64,000 nt of DNA from Otatea glauca. Its lineage: Eukaryota; Streptophyta; Magnoliopsida; Poales; Poaceae. The position numbers and the translations under genes were made by a program. Under the pieces are notes generated by a model. The model saw nothing but the letters and a program-made list of their open reading frames with translations, was not told the DNA's origin and searched no databases. Below are positions 1 to 11,425 of this stretch, piece by piece (the first letter of the stretch is position 1; every line of letters begins with the position of its first letter). The stretch covers positions 5,406,452 to 5,470,451 of the forward strand of contig CM070721.1 in the NCBI GenBank assembly GCA_036346275.1, read 5' to 3'.

Positions 1-282
1 GATGTAAAACGAGCGCCGTCCAGCTACGACGTTAAACGAGCACTCGGACACCCGAACCTCACAGAGAGGCATCTGGTCGTCCCTGCCGACCAAGGCACGG
101 TCTTGCTACGATGTTAAACGAGCACCCGGACACCCGAACCTCACGGAGAGGCATCTGGTCGTCCCTGCCGACCAAGGCACGGTCTAGCTACGACGTTAAA
201 CGAGCACCCGAACACCCGAACCTCACGGAGAGGCATCTGATCGTCCCTGCCGACCAAGGCACGGTCTAGCTACGACGTTCTG
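1..282 (+). repeat. Tandem array, unit about 81 bp
   Basis: Three full units and two partial ones are visible. Unit starts (GCTACGA..GTTAAACGAG) recur near 23, 105, 186 and 268, a period of about 81-82 bp. Units differ by a few substitutions. The array enters from beyond the window's left edge, so its full length is unknown. It lies just upstream of an antisense ORF and an LTR. Tandem arrays are known in the hypervariable 3' untranslated region of Tat-lineage retrotransposons, which is how I read it. Confidence 0.9.
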
Positions 283-509
283 GTCGTTACCCAGGAAAGA
301 GCGATCACTTACTAATTACCCGTTCTCGAGGGCCGGGTTAGTCGAAAAGAGCACCTCAGACAAACTCATCGCAAAGACATTCATAAAGGAAAAGGAGATT
401 TCATTATAGGCCAATAGGCTCGAACTTTACAATGTTACATGAGGTGCCTGACAAGCTCAAACACTACTCAAAGCTACAAGATATGGCGGAGCTATTTCTG
501 CACCAAGTA

Positions 510-905
510 TCATATCTTGAGCATCAATGCGGCGTCAGTGCACTCACCGGTGGCTACTAACCGAGCCGTCGCCGACGCCATCCGCAAGACCGACAAATGA
601 CGGCCGTTAGTTCCCACCGCCAAGATCGACGCAGAAATGGGCGCGCGCGCCATCGCCTCTAAGAGGGCACTCCTTACCACCTTGAGCCTTGGAACGGCCT
701 CGAGCAGCACGTCAACGGCGGCGATACCTCGGGCTATGGTTTCTTCCTCCTCCCTGAGCTCAGCCATCGCCTGGTCGCACTCAGCCCAGAACTCGGCCAT
801 GGGATCTTCTTCCCCTACCTCGACATCATCGCCAATGCTGAAGATCAGTGGATGCCTCGAAGCCATTTCGAGGATTACGAAAGAGGACTTTTGTCTGAGG
901 GACAA
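510..905 (-). CDS. Antisense ORF of a Tat-like retrotransposon
   Basis: This is a 131-residue ORF running opposite to the LTR's transcription. The product is acidic in its first half (VEVGEEDP, ELREEEET) and alanine-rich after that, without a domain I recognise. A TATATAAG-type motif on the same strand (about 930-938) lies some 30 bp before the first ATG. A real transcript might therefore use the Met at residue 14 instead. Tat-lineage elements are known to carry extra ORFs, often antisense, between pol and the 3' LTR; the position here fits that. Function is unknown. A chance ORF cannot be excluded. Confidence 0.45.
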   Translation of the reverse strand: MSLRQKSSFVILEMASRHPLIFSIGDDVEVGEEDPMAEFWAECDQAMAELREEEETIARGIAAVDVLLEAVPRLKVVRSALLEAMARAPISASILAVGTNGRHLSVLRMASATARLVATGECTDAALMLKI

Positions 906-1820
906 TTGTTCTGGTAAACGGTGGTACCCTTATATACCCAGACGGAGGGAGATCAAACGTCTCCAAAATGAATGCGAGCACAGAAAAACGGCGCCCTTCA
1001 CTAACCCGAGGCGCCAAGAAGGCGTCTGGTCAAGGCGCCGCTAAGCCATACGCCGCGCAGCGCAACGGCAATTAAAAGCTTCCGCGGTTCAATGCCCCGA
1101 TCGACCTCCGGCAGCCGTCGGATGCGTTAGGGCACACTGGCGAAGACCCGCCAACGGGGCCGGACCGACCGGTCGGGCCCGATTACCTTTTCGAAACCAA
1201 GATCAACCCCAACAAGATTCGATTTAACTCGTTCGGGTTCGGAGCTACCGACGAATACTCATACGGGTACCCCAACGCCCGAGGTAACAAGCGTGCTACC
1301 TCGCTTCCATTACCACCAAAGGACCCGTGGGACCACAAAGAACGCCCCTCCCGACCGATCGACGAAGCGCCCCGACCAAGTAAGGCTCCCGACCCGCGGC
1401 GGGTCGGGATCCTCCGACCACCAAATTAAGGCAACCTCCGCCAAGGGCCACGTGTCAAAGCCTCCACCGATCTCGGCACGCGTGCCCGCTGGACGGGACA
1501 ATCGGCGAATCGCTACGGGAGCGGATGGCTCTTTCCCAAGATGGCATAAATGGCTGCTGAAGTCAAGCTTCCAGTCCCATCAACCAGTCACGTACAATAC
1601 GAAGGCACGCTCCCTCCCGAGAAAGTACCAACGTTATGCACTGCAACGTCAACACTCGTCGCTCACGAAAGCGGGTCGCCATTTCCGACGGCGCGATATC
1701 GCTCGCCAACGGGACTACCGGCCCGCGTGGAAAAGCGGCAGCCCGGTCGCTGTAATGAAGGACCGAAGCTCTTAGCATAGGCCACCTCCCCTTTTTCAAA
1801 TGTAACCTGCCCTTTCCTAC

Positions 1821-1828
1821 TATATAAA
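1821..1828 (+). promoter_or_regulatory. TATA box of the Tat-like LTR
   Basis: TATATAAA is followed by a purine-rich stretch (GGGGGCAGGAG, GAGAGAAAAGAGGGAGAG), as is usual around the transcription start of plant LTRs. A polyadenylation-like AATTAAAG lies about 120 bp further on, which would make the segment between them the R region. Confidence 0.6.
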
Positions 1829-2101
1829 GGGGGCAGGAGCCCCTGAAAGGAGAGAAAAGAGGGAGAGACGAAACACACACGGGCACAAACAGAGAAGAAG
1901 AGGAAGGACGAGTTCTTTCTTGTAAACGTTGTGCAGCCATTTGAATTAAAGACAATACAATACCACCACACGAACTGGAGTAGGGACATTCGGCCCGAAC
2001 CAGTATACACCTTGGACTCTCGAGTCTAACCATTCAGGGATAGAGAACACGTGACCCCTTAAGACTTACAAATTTACTTGCCGGTGCTCGAAACGCCGAC
2101 A

Positions 2102-2497
2102 AGAAGAAATCAAACTTGCAATTTCGCTCGGGGACCAATCTTGCAAAGATAAGTTGAGCCAGGAGAGGCTATAAAAAAAATAGCTTCGAGCTGAGGTGGT
2201 GCCAGGCTGGCACGAACGGGCGTGGACGGTAGACCAGAGCGGCGCGGTCGCGAACTCGGACGGGACGGTTGTCTGTCGCTTGGGACCAAGTTGTGTGCTG
2301 TGCAGTGCAGCGCAGCGTCTTTAGTGGCTGCGCGATGGTGATCTCGGGCTGGCTCACCGGTGCTCGTGAACAGGCCTGGTTGCTTGACGTGTGTTCTCAA
2401 AACTGCCTGCCCTTCTCCGTCTTCCGTTCATAGTGCCTGCAAGCTAAGCTGGGCAGTCAAAAGGCTTGATTTTTTTCGTGAGGAAGAAAGTTCATCT
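2102..2497. other. Unassigned sequence between the LTR and duplication A
   Basis: This stretch is GC-rich with short ORFs on both strands but no recognisable domain. It is not shared with copy B of the duplication, so it marks the unique left flank. I see no gene in it. Confidence 0.5.
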
Positions 2498-3669
2498 TTT
2501 TGGCTTGTTTTTCAAGGTAGGCTTGTGCATGCTAACAAGAGGTGGGAGTTGGGCCGTGCTGTCGGTATGGTCATCTCGTCGTGCCATGTCGTGCCGGTTC
2601 GATTTGTCTCTGACGAGGCTCAGACATGATCCAAGGCACGTCGTGTTGTCATTGTGCTGTGTTGGCTCAGACTCTGTCCTGTTGGACATGTGGAGTTGTG
2701 GACGCTGTTTCCATCGGTCTGTCTCCTCGTGGAAAGCACCGAGGACGAGGAGTGAACGTTGACAAGACCTAGTACACACAATTGTTTGGAGAAAAGAATT
2801 AAATTTTATTTATTCATTAAATACAGATACAAAGCTATTGCCTTGTTAAAAATCTTATACCCTATAGTGGAGTTCCCCTCGTAAAAAAAAATACAGTAAC
2901 AACATGCATACGTACTAACTACTCCTTAATGGCGAGATCATTCATGGATTCCAGGTCAGCGTATGCCTGATGTGGTGGCATCGATAGCCGCATGAGGCAA
3001 CCGGGAAGACGACCGTGCACAGCGTCGTGGGTGCGCTTAGTGAGCGGCACGGTGGACCCGTCAGCTTCGGTGCGTGCGCTTGATGTTGGTGAGTATGTAC
3101 TTTTCGATTTTCATTCTTCACCTTTTGGCAGTGTCACGACAAGGTGCCCTACTACTTGTCGTGCCTGCTTTAGGGCTATCGGACTCATTTCATGCCGTGT
3201 CGGCTCAAGCACGACCCATACAGAAGTGCCGTACCGTGTCGCCTAACTACATGGCCTTGACATTCGTGCTGTGCTGGTCCGACCTGCGCACATGCGTGCC
3301 TACCGTGCCACAGGCTGGCCCAAAAAGCCCAGCCCAGTGCCCACATCTAATGCTAACATGCAAACAAAAATTTGTTTTGTGAATAATGTTTTATTGGCAG
3401 GCTAGGCCCAATCCTATTTTAGACAATTTTAGTGTAATCAAAGAACTTAAGATACAGGTGTACCGCTAGTACAAGGACACTAAAAAGGAAGAGAAGTGTT
3501 TCTACGCACCACTTTTAAAAAATTGCATAAATATGAATGTATTAATAATTGTATAAATAATAAAATTCAAAGATCATGTAGAGGTCTATTCATATTGTGA
3601 TGAGTTATTGACTTGATTTGAGCATGTGGTGCTCAAGTTTGAGTTCTATTTTGAATTTGAAGTAATTTG

Positions 3670-3990
3670 GTTTGCTATCAATGTTAGGCCGGCACTACCG
3701 GGTATCTGGGAGCGATAGTACCGGGGATGAGGAACTATCGGGCCCCAGTGGCAGTAGCTATTTTATAGAGAGGTGTTTTTCTCTGGAGTGTGCAAGGTCC
3801 GGCATTACCGGCCAACTGGGAGCGATAGTATCGGGGGTGCGGTACTACCGGTTTTCAGTGACGGTAGCTATTTTTCAGAGAGTGTCTCTCGGGTTTTTAA
3901 GGGCGAGCGGTACTACCACCAATCGAGAGCGGTGATGCGGACTAATGGTACTACTGGCCATGGGTGGCGATAGTATCGGGTTTTCAGCGA
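3670..3990. repeat. Degenerate palindromic-word block, copy A
   Basis: The words GGTACTACCGG, GGCACTACCGG and GCGATAGTACCGGGG and close variants recur every 25-60 bp. Their core CCGGTA-N-TACCGG is self-complementary. The same block is at 21540-21860 in copy B. Dense short motifs of this kind resemble the subterminal binding-site arrays of CACTA-type transposons, but I see no CACTA termini or transposase, so the class is open. Confidence 0.6.
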
Positions 3991-4688
3991 CTTTGTGCTT
4001 AATGTTTGCATTAATTGTTGATTAATGCGTATTATTTTGAACAGTGTTATGTGATAGTTTGCTTGTATATGTTGGTTCTAGGACTCCGGGGTTAGGTCAT
4101 GATGAGGTGAAGATAAGACCGGGGTTAGGCTAGGAGAGTTGAGGTCCAGAACGGTCAAGGGACGTCGGAAGATGATTGAGACCGCGAAGTGGTTGTAAGC
4201 CGGAAAGACAAGAAACCTGAGTATGAAGCACTGGTGATGGACATGACGGGCAACGGTATGGACCGAGACTAGGCTCAGGGAGTAGTCGAGGTCCAGAACA
4301 GTCAAAGAAGTCGGTGCCATCATGGTAAAGCAATCAAAGACATGTGCGCGCGTCAAGTGGCCTGGGCCCGCTTGCAAGCGAGGACGGTTTTGGAGAGTCC
4401 GGACGCGTGAGAGGCTTGGCGGCAAGTCATTAGGGCCACGTGGAAAGCCCGAAGCATGGCGATGCTTCGAGGAGAAGGAAGACCGGTCATTGGGGCAAAT
4501 TGGTAATTTGTCTAAGTGGTTTAGGTCACGCCAAAGTGGAATTGGACTCAAATTCAGGCTCGCACAGCTGATTTGGAGTCAATGTAATGACCTCTTTGAG
4601 AATTGTGCTTGTGTGAGTGTAAAACTTGTTAAGAATGTTGGGTTTCGAGTTAACCCATGTAAATGTGGATGATATCTAACTTAGTGTC

Positions 4689-4724
4689 CAGGTTTAGGGT
4701 TAGGGTTGCCTCCACTATATAAGG
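4689..4724 (+). promoter_or_regulatory. Telomere-like motif next to a TATA box
   Basis: TTTAGGGTTAGGGTT (from 4693) is followed within about 10 bp by CTATATAAGG (from 4715). The arrangement is conserved in copy B near 22560-22597. It looks like the core promoter of an LTR or other transposon rather than of a host gene, because no ORF with a recognisable product follows. The (TTTAGGG)n motif is only about two units long and is not an interstitial telomere array. Confidence 0.45.
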
Positions 4725-6340
4725 TCTAGTGGGAGGTGAGGACTTGAGATTTTAGACTTAGTCACTAGGAGTTTTAGGTTTTTCACAAGATTTTGTGTTC
4801 TTGTATGATGTATATGTGCTCCTTAGGAGCTTTGCCCTTAGGTTAGAGGCTTTGTAAAACTCTTCTCATGATTTGAATGCAAATCATCTCTTTGCACAAG
4901 TTTTGATCTTCTTCTTACTTGGCTCTTGCTCTTTTGTTATAGTTTCTTTCTTCGTGCTGCTAAGGATGTATGATTGATAGATGTATCCTCTGTAGATCAT
5001 CTTCTCAATTATCTAGTTAAGCTTCTTCTTAATCATCCAAGTTTCTCTAAGAAACCGGTTTTTAAGTTGAGAAGGAAGTTTTTTGAGGTATATCTTGATC
5101 TTGCTCGTTTGAGGGTGATTTCTTTGGAGTTCTTGTTTGCTGTGATATGTGGAGGCCATCTAAAGTCATCTTGATCATCAAATCCTCACAGCATGTTCAG
5201 GGCAAAGTTTTAGATTTTGACCCGATTTTGGTGCAACCTTCAGTAAATTTGAAAAAGATCGAAACTTTGACGTCAATCCTTGCGATTGAAGATTGGAATA
5301 GGTTCCTGACATCCTTAAGAAGGTGCATATAAAGTTTCACGGAGTTTGGATCACCATCAAAAGATTCATCGATTTTGGTTTTGTGATCGTCTGATTTTTA
5401 CTGTTAATTCGCCGATGATTTACCCTCGTGTGAAATTTCCAGAAAATTCAGTTTTAGCTCTTCTTTGATCTAGAGAGGTTTTTGTTGGATTCGTTGAGGG
5501 AAAAATTATCGTGTGATCATTCACCCCTATCGTCATTTTCGATCCTTCAAAAATATTATTGAAGAGTAGAAGGTGATTACATTCTTCTTAATTACTTTAA
5601 GATTTGTGAACTTGTATTAGAGGGTGGTGCATGTACAGATAGACCACTCGGGATGGACACATGCATGGTGATGATCGAGGAGAAACAGCTCTGAACCACC
5701 AGCTCCTGGTTCGATGTTGCAATTCGTAGGTTCAGGAAGTGTTTGAGGCATATGCTGATTAGTCTCAGCAGGACCCAGGTTGTTAACTGCTCCAGTAAGC
5801 AGTAGACTATAATGTCATGTACCATGCCTGAATGTGAAACCATTATAACTTGTGAATAGTGAGGACAAAGCGTGGAGAAGCCAGTGTCTGACCTTGATAT
5901 GCCGCGTGCTCGTCAGAAGGATTTGGCTGTGCCGCTGTGGTGTTGCTTCTGCGCTGGAAAGGGTGGGTGGCCAACAACATTTAAGCTCCTGTTTGACGCT
6001 TTAAACCAGTTTTAATTTTTGAATAGCTAATAAGTCCTTCTAAACAACTTAGTTTTTAAATGACTTTTAGTATAAACTAAAAGTCATATATATAACTAGC
6101 AAAAAGTTAAGCATCTCTATAATTATAATCTTCTATTCTTATCGGCCGTAGCCATATATTTTGTTTTCTAGCCGTTGTCCTCACCGGGCTCCTAGCCGTC
6201 GTTGGCTAAGAATTTACCACGCTATAATAGTTAAGAGAATCTGACTAGTGGAAGGGCCCGTGGTACGTAAGGACGAGTGTGCAGATAGTTCGTAGGTTCA
6301 TACGGAAGCAGGCTAGAAGGCTATGAAATTGCTAGACACG

Positions 6341-6633
6341 CGTTTCAAAAACCACGAAAACCGCGGTTTTCGATCTTATCGTTACGGTTCAAGATTCAAA
6401 ACCACTCGATAAACCAGTCTAATTAAAAAAATTTGCAAAAAATTATGCGTTGAAAACCGTTAAAAACCACTCGCGGTTTTTAAGGAACATTCGATTGATC
6501 GGTTGGTTTTTAGTGAAAACTGAACGGTTTTAATTTTTTAATTTTTTAAATAATTTGATTTCTTAACCATTCAGTTTCTAACGTTTTTTTTAGCAGCTTT
6601 TACGGTTTTTGAAACACGAAATTCGAAACCCTA
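6341..6633. mobile_element. hAT-like MITE, copy A
   Basis: This AT-rich element has inverted ends built from AAAACCGCGGTTTTCGA-type words and AAACACGAATTTCGAA. It is flanked by GACACG(AG) on the left (slightly truncated) and by a full GACACGAG on the right (6634-6641), an 8-bp target duplication as expected for hAT elements. Copy B carries the same insertion at 24191-24509, so it inserted before the tandem duplication. There is no coding capacity. Confidence 0.7.
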
Positions 6634-6898
6634 GACACGAGCCTATTTTTTCAGTACAGATATCACCCTGCAACACGGACAACGAATCAGGAGGTGACAC
6701 CAAACTACGTCAGAAGCAAGTTTTGTGGCGCAGGCTGCTGCTGATAGTCATGTCATGTACAAGGCCCTTGCTCTCACGAAACGAGATTCAGAAGGTTTAG
6801 GGAGGAGTTGGGAACTTGGGAGGGGCTAGAGATGAGAGAGAGGCGTACATGGTGTTGGACACAACAAAAAAAAAAACCAAAAATCAACTAAAAGATGC

Positions 6899-6995
6899 TA
6901 ACCTTCAAGTCTCGAACGTCTCCAACCCGTGAGGCCGTGACCTTCCATTTACAAGCTAGCACATAAACCACTGAGCTACCGAGTCTTTCTTAGCT
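6899..6995 (-). repeat. tRNA-derived (SINE-like) segment, copy A
   Basis: On the minus strand an A-box (TAGCTCAGTGG, plus positions 6968-6978) is followed by a B-box-like GTTCGAGAC (6909-6917), with a tRNA-like anticodon-arm region between. The spacing is longer than in a true tRNA. Related copies are at about 24755-24800 (B-box lost) and 26616-26690. I read it as a SINE head or tRNA pseudogene. Confidence 0.5.
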
Positions 6996-7015
6996 TACAT
7001 CTATATTCTTTTATA

Positions 7016-7849
7016 ATGCACATAAGCATTCTTTTCTACGTCCACTCCAAATAATGCATCCCACTAGAGATGACCTAACCTTCATGCACCCAGCGAAACG
7101 TCCTCAGAAACTTGCCTTCATCAAAATTAACCTCTCAGATCTTTCCTCAGCTTTACTCACCCACATCCGATGGCCATTGTTTAATGTGTCTAACTCATCC
7201 CTGTGGTCCACAACAGATCTCCCCCCACCTCCAGCATCATCTCAAAGAAAAGGAAACAAATATCCTGGAATTAAGGAAAAGGAAACAAACGTTCTAGAAA
7301 AGAAAAATACCATATATTACGTGCTGAGAAAAAGAAATTGAAAGACAGGGTACTATACTAGTTGCTTTCAACTTCTCATGTTATGCTTGCTTACAGAACA
7401 ATACTGTGCCTTTATACACGCTCAAAGACCGAACGTCACGGTCGACTCGGCTACAACTCAGTATACTACTCGGACGTCTAAGAACTTTCCAAAACTAACT
7501 TTACTAATTACAAGATTAACTCTATCAAGCACCCTCTTAATCTGGTAACTTAACTCTAACTTGTTGAGACAATCGGTCTCAACTACGATTTGCTAAACAC
7601 ATACTAGATACAGGATGGGGAACGCATCTCCAAGGAGTTATGCCTTCTTCTTGCTGGTCATACCACTGGTGACGCACCTCGTCGATGATTATGATCTTTT
7701 TGCCTCAGTTCCAATTGTCTTTTCACTGGTAACACAACTTGACGGTGATGCGGACTCGCATTAGAGCTTACCTACGAGAGAATTTAGACACACCTATAAG
7801 AACTCTCATACGCGCACACATCTAGAACGACAGTCACAACTCCTCAACA
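7016..7849. other. Non-coding right end of copy A
   Basis: No gene is seen. The stretch 7370-7740 is the single-copy counterpart of the sequence expanded at 25018-25890 in copy B. On the minus strand it carries a TATAAAG-type box near 7410, so it may be LTR-derived, but I could not set its ends. Confidence 0.5.
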
Positions 7850-8363
7850 TTTTGGCTTGTTTTTCAAGGTAGGCTTGTGCATGCTAACCAGAGGTGGGAG
7901 TTCGCCGTGCTGTCGGTATGGTCATCTCGTCGTGCCATGTCGTGCCGGTTCGACTTATCTCTGGCGAGGTTAAGACATGGTTCAAGGCACGTCGTGTTGT
8001 CATTGTGCTGTGTTGGCTCAGGCTGTCCTGTTGGACATGTGGAGTTGTGGACGCTGTTTCCATCGGTCTGTCTCCGTGGAAAGCACCGAGGACGAGGAGT
8101 GAACGTTGACAAGACCTAGTACACACAATTGTTTGTGGGAAAAGAACTAAATTTTATTTATTCATTAAATACAGATACAAAGTTATTGCCTTGTTAAAAA
8201 TCTTATACCCTATAGTGGAGTTCCCCTGGTAAAAAAAAGTACAGTAACAAAATGCATACATACTAACTACTCCTTAATGGCGAGATCATTCATGGATTCC
8301 AGGTCAGCGTATGCCTGATGTGGTGGCATCGATGGCCGCGTGAGGCAACCGGGAAGACGACCG
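7850..8363. repeat. Left part of copy B of the tandem duplication
   Basis: This matches copy A from 2498 to 3015. It stops at GACGACCG, where the chromovirus begins. Homology to A resumes at 21016. Confidence 0.85.
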
Positions 8364-11300
8364 TGATAACCCGGGGGGTTATCAGTTTAATTAAAGAGTT
8401 AATTAAAGTTTTAAAAGCAATTAGGCAAAGATAATAAGAAGTAAGGGTTTAGAGAGTGCCGTCAGTCCCGCAGTGAAAGGTATCGCTCATCGAGGTACCC
8501 GACCTGTCCGGACCTGTGGCCCTCTCGCTAGTTTTCGGTTCATCATTGGCGTGTTAGAGCTTACAGTGCGGTTTATGTACCGCTTAGCGAATTGAGGAGT
8601 TATGACCGTAATACCCTTATGAGCCAAAGCCAACAGTAAAAACCTAAGGGCAAAAGGGTCATTTGCCGATTGCCCAGCTCCATAAAGCCAGCCCTTGCCA
8701 GCCAACCAGAAGCCAGCTACCTCATTGCTGTCTCCCAATTCGCACACAAGCCGAGAGGCACAAGAGCATCCAGCAAGCAGCACAGCCAAGAACATCCAGT
8801 CTCAAGCCCAGCCAACCGAAGAAAGAAGGTGGAAGGAAGATCATCCAGGAGGAGAAGGCGACCAGCATCCAGAAGAAGGTGGAGGGAAGATCACCCAGAA
8901 GAGTGAGCCAACCGAAGGAAGCCAGAAGAAGTGAAGGGAAGCGCCAGAAGCAAGGAGGCTAGCACAAGCTTCTTCCTCACCAACGTCACCTCGTCCACCC
9001 CATTGCTCAGCCGATCATCCCAGGTGCCTTTTCCCCCCATCCCAACAGTAGCAACAGTGCGGGTTTGTGCAGGCAGAGGGTAGATCGGGGCTTTAGCTAG
9101 GCAATGGGGTACTGTAGTGAGTAGATCGGGTGTTTTCCGTGCGGTCTCAGTAGCTAGGGGAAGCTCTAGTGTAGCATCTGTTCTTGCTTTCTAGGTTTAG
9201 CTCAAATCCCCCAACGTGCATCATAGACCCCCTCAGTATAGCATAAGAAGTAATCAAGCAAAGCAAAAATGCAAGAAATCAAATGGGTAGAACCCTAGAA
9301 CCGGTGGTCCAGTGGCAAATGGAGGAAGGCGGCCGAGGAGGAGTTGGCGCGATCGAGCCGCGGGGCGAGGCGGGCGGCGCCGTCTTGCGAGGAGGAGTTG
9401 TGCTAGCTCCGGCCGAGGCGCAGCTGGCGAGGCCAGCTCGGGCGAGGCGGAGGAGCGCGGGAGTGCCGTGCGGGCCGGCGTCGTGTGCAGAGAGGGCCGC
9501 CGAGCCGCATTGGCGCAGGAGGGGAGGCGCTCGAGAGGAGTCGGCGGAGGATCGATGCAACCAAGGCAGAGAGAAGAAGAAGGGAGAGGCGCAGAGCCGA
9601 ATGGCTCTTAGCTTGCCTCGGCTCGGGCCAAGAACCAAGAAAAGAGAGAAGGCGAAAAAGAAAAGGAAAGGGCGAGGAAGGAAAAGAAAAGAAAAGAGAA
9701 GAAAAGGAAAGAAGAGAGAAAAAGGGTAGAAAAATAAATTGTATCGCGGACGCGTCGATTCATGATCGATTCGCGGACGCCTAAAAATCGTCAAAGTGCA
9801 TTTCTTTAATCGGTGCCAATATAAAATCAACGACAGATTAAAAATCTATTTGGACACCAAATAAATAATCCAAGTGTATGTCCTTAGTGTGTGTGTTCTG
9901 CTTTTGTGGTTCGACACGAATCGCCATCCAACCGTAATCCACCTTGAGCGAGGTCGATCCACAAATATTATTCCAGGCAAGATTTCCTTGAGCATCTTTG
10001 TGAAATGCTTTTGAAATGCTTTTATATATTTAATCATATCATCACTGCATGAAAATTTAAATTTGATATGGAAATGTGGAGAAGAAGTGGATGGAAGAGG
10101 TGATGTGAATGAATGGTAGAAATGGTGTGTGATGGAATGGGTTGTGGTTTTGGTAAATGCTAATGAGGTATGGTTGTGGTGAAAGAAGTGGTGTGTGTTG
10201 TTTAGATGTCCACGAATGGAGTCGTGGATAATATGCTAGAGCTAAATATGGTGGGTAGAGGGTGCAAGGAAAGATGGCGTGGTGATGCCTGGGTGTGGTG
10301 ATACCCATTGCCGGTGGACCCTCTACATAGGTTATAATATATAAGGTCAAACATCTACACTCGAGCAATGAGCCGTATTTTCAAGTGCCAACCATAGCGA
10401 GATAAATCGCTGTCAGAAAAGGTTGTCCTAAGAAAGTGTTATGATCTCCACATTGGGTAAGAGTAGCTACTAGAGCCAAAGTCTGGGTATGCCGGAATGC
10501 CCAGATGAGAAAGCTGTGATGTGGATATATATATTAAGCCACGGTGGAGTTACTCCGGTTGGATATCGGAGTACAACTGTATGGCGAGGTGTGAATACTT
10601 TGGTATAGGGATTCCTCGACTACGTGGTTGGAGATCTAGCACCGATTAGTGATAAACGTTCGAGCCTCACCGTTGGGGCCGTTATGGGTAAAGTGGTACG
10701 AACTGCAAGCAGGTCAAAATCTTGAATTCAAGCCTGTCTCTGGATTGGAGGCTACGGAAGCTAAGTCATCTCTCATATCACGGTGCTAGTAGTTGATTTT
10801 CAATAATTAAAATCGCCAACTTTTAAAGAAAACCAAAAACATAATTTCTGTAAAGGATGAGTTGGAGGGAAGGAAATGGTGTTGTTGGAAGGAGAAATTC
10901 ATATTGCATCTTGTGATTTAATGCTTGCTGAGTACTTTGTACTCACTCTTGTATGTTTCCCCTTTTTCTAGAAGAAGAGTCTGATGGATCCGCTTTTGAG
11001 GCCAGCGAGGAGGCCTATTCTCAGGCTCAGCTCCAGGGTTATCAGGAGGATTCGTATGAGGGCTGCTACTACTCCGACTACTACCAGGAGAACTAGGCGT
11101 AGCTATAGGCCATATTATGCTAGTAGGAGGTATTTAGCTTATGGCAGTGGCTTTATCTTTTGCTGTACCCAAGGATCGCGGTATTATTATTATGTAATGG
11201 ACATATAGCCCTGCGTGGCTTGGAATGAATATATTATAGTTCAGTCTCTAATTGTTGTTCTGCTGCAACTCTCTGAACACGGCATCGTTACCGATAAAGC

Positions 11301-11406
11301 ATCTAACTTTCGATGTTACTGCAGAATCGTGCTTAGATTCGTAATTAATCTAGGGAGGTGGCGAGCATTCATCGTCGTAACCCTAGGCTAATTATACGGG
11401 TCGCCA
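8364..11406 (+). repeat. 5' LTR of the chromovirus
   Basis: This is a 3.04-kb direct repeat of 17970-21015. It begins TGATAACC, followed at once by its reverse complement GGTTATCA. It ends at about GGGTCGCCA just before the primer-binding site. The 225 bp at 10984-11208 are identical to 20594-20818, whereas 8455-8600 and 9300-9560 differ from the 3' LTR by clusters of one- to three-base indels. ORFs inside the LTR, such as arginine-rich ones near 9280-9830, are low-complexity and not treated as genes. Confidence 0.9.
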
Positions 11407-11425
11407 TGTGTGGTATCGAGCAATG
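11407..11425 (+). promoter_or_regulatory. Primer-binding site (initiator tRNA-Met type)
   Basis: TGGTATCGAGCAATGG lies four bases after the LTR end. It matches the plant initiator-Met primer-binding site TGGTATCAGAGC except for a missing or shifted base in the CAGAG part, the same sort of change seen elsewhere in this element. Confidence 0.75.

Larger units (their letters stand above)
1..2101 (+). mobile_element. 3' part of a Tat-like Ty3/gypsy retrotransposon
   Basis: The order is tandem repeats, antisense ORF, GC-rich leader, a plant TATA box (TATATAAA at 1821), a transcribed-looking tail, and a terminus ending in CGCCGACA near 2101. This is the arrangement of the 3' end of Tat-lineage (Grande/RIRE2/Retand type) elements, with the last 1 kb or so being the LTR. 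I could not fix the LTR's 5' boundary or find a target-site duplication, and no gag or pol is inside the window. No primer-binding site follows 2101, which favours a 3' LTR over a 5' LTR. The lineage call rests on architecture, not on protein similarity. Confidence 0.6.
2498..7849. repeat. Copy A of a 5.35-kb tandem duplication
   Basis: From TTTTGGCTTG at 2498 to CCTCAACAT at 7849 this segment matches 7850-8363 plus 21016-25998 (copy B), with only scattered substitutions and small indels. Copy B starts at the base where A stops, so the two are head-to-tail. Contents are all repeat-like: GTGCC/GGCAC-rich sequence (2500-3400), a palindrome-word block (3670-3990), a promoter-like stretch with a telomere-type motif (4690-4730), a hAT MITE (6341-6633) and a tRNA-like segment (about 6900-6990). 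No coding gene is evident. Copy A lacks the 12.65-kb retrotransposon found in B. Confidence 0.85.

Noticed and set aside
1293..2033. ORFs of 156-160 codons on both strands
   Set aside because: They lie in the LTR-like segment, cross its TATA box and show no domain.
4689..4710. Interstitial telomere array
   Set aside because: Only about two TTTAGGG-like units are present, in a promoter-like context.
9279..9830. Long overlapping ORFs on both strands in the LTR (also 18861-19468)
   Set aside because: They are arginine-, glycine- or lysine-rich low-complexity translations of a GC- and purine-rich part of the LTR, and frames differ between the two LTRs because of small indels.
10984..11208. 74-residue ORF identical in both LTRs (also 20594-20818)
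   Set aside because: Identity follows from being in the LTR. The arginine/tyrosine-rich product has no domain and no support as a gene.
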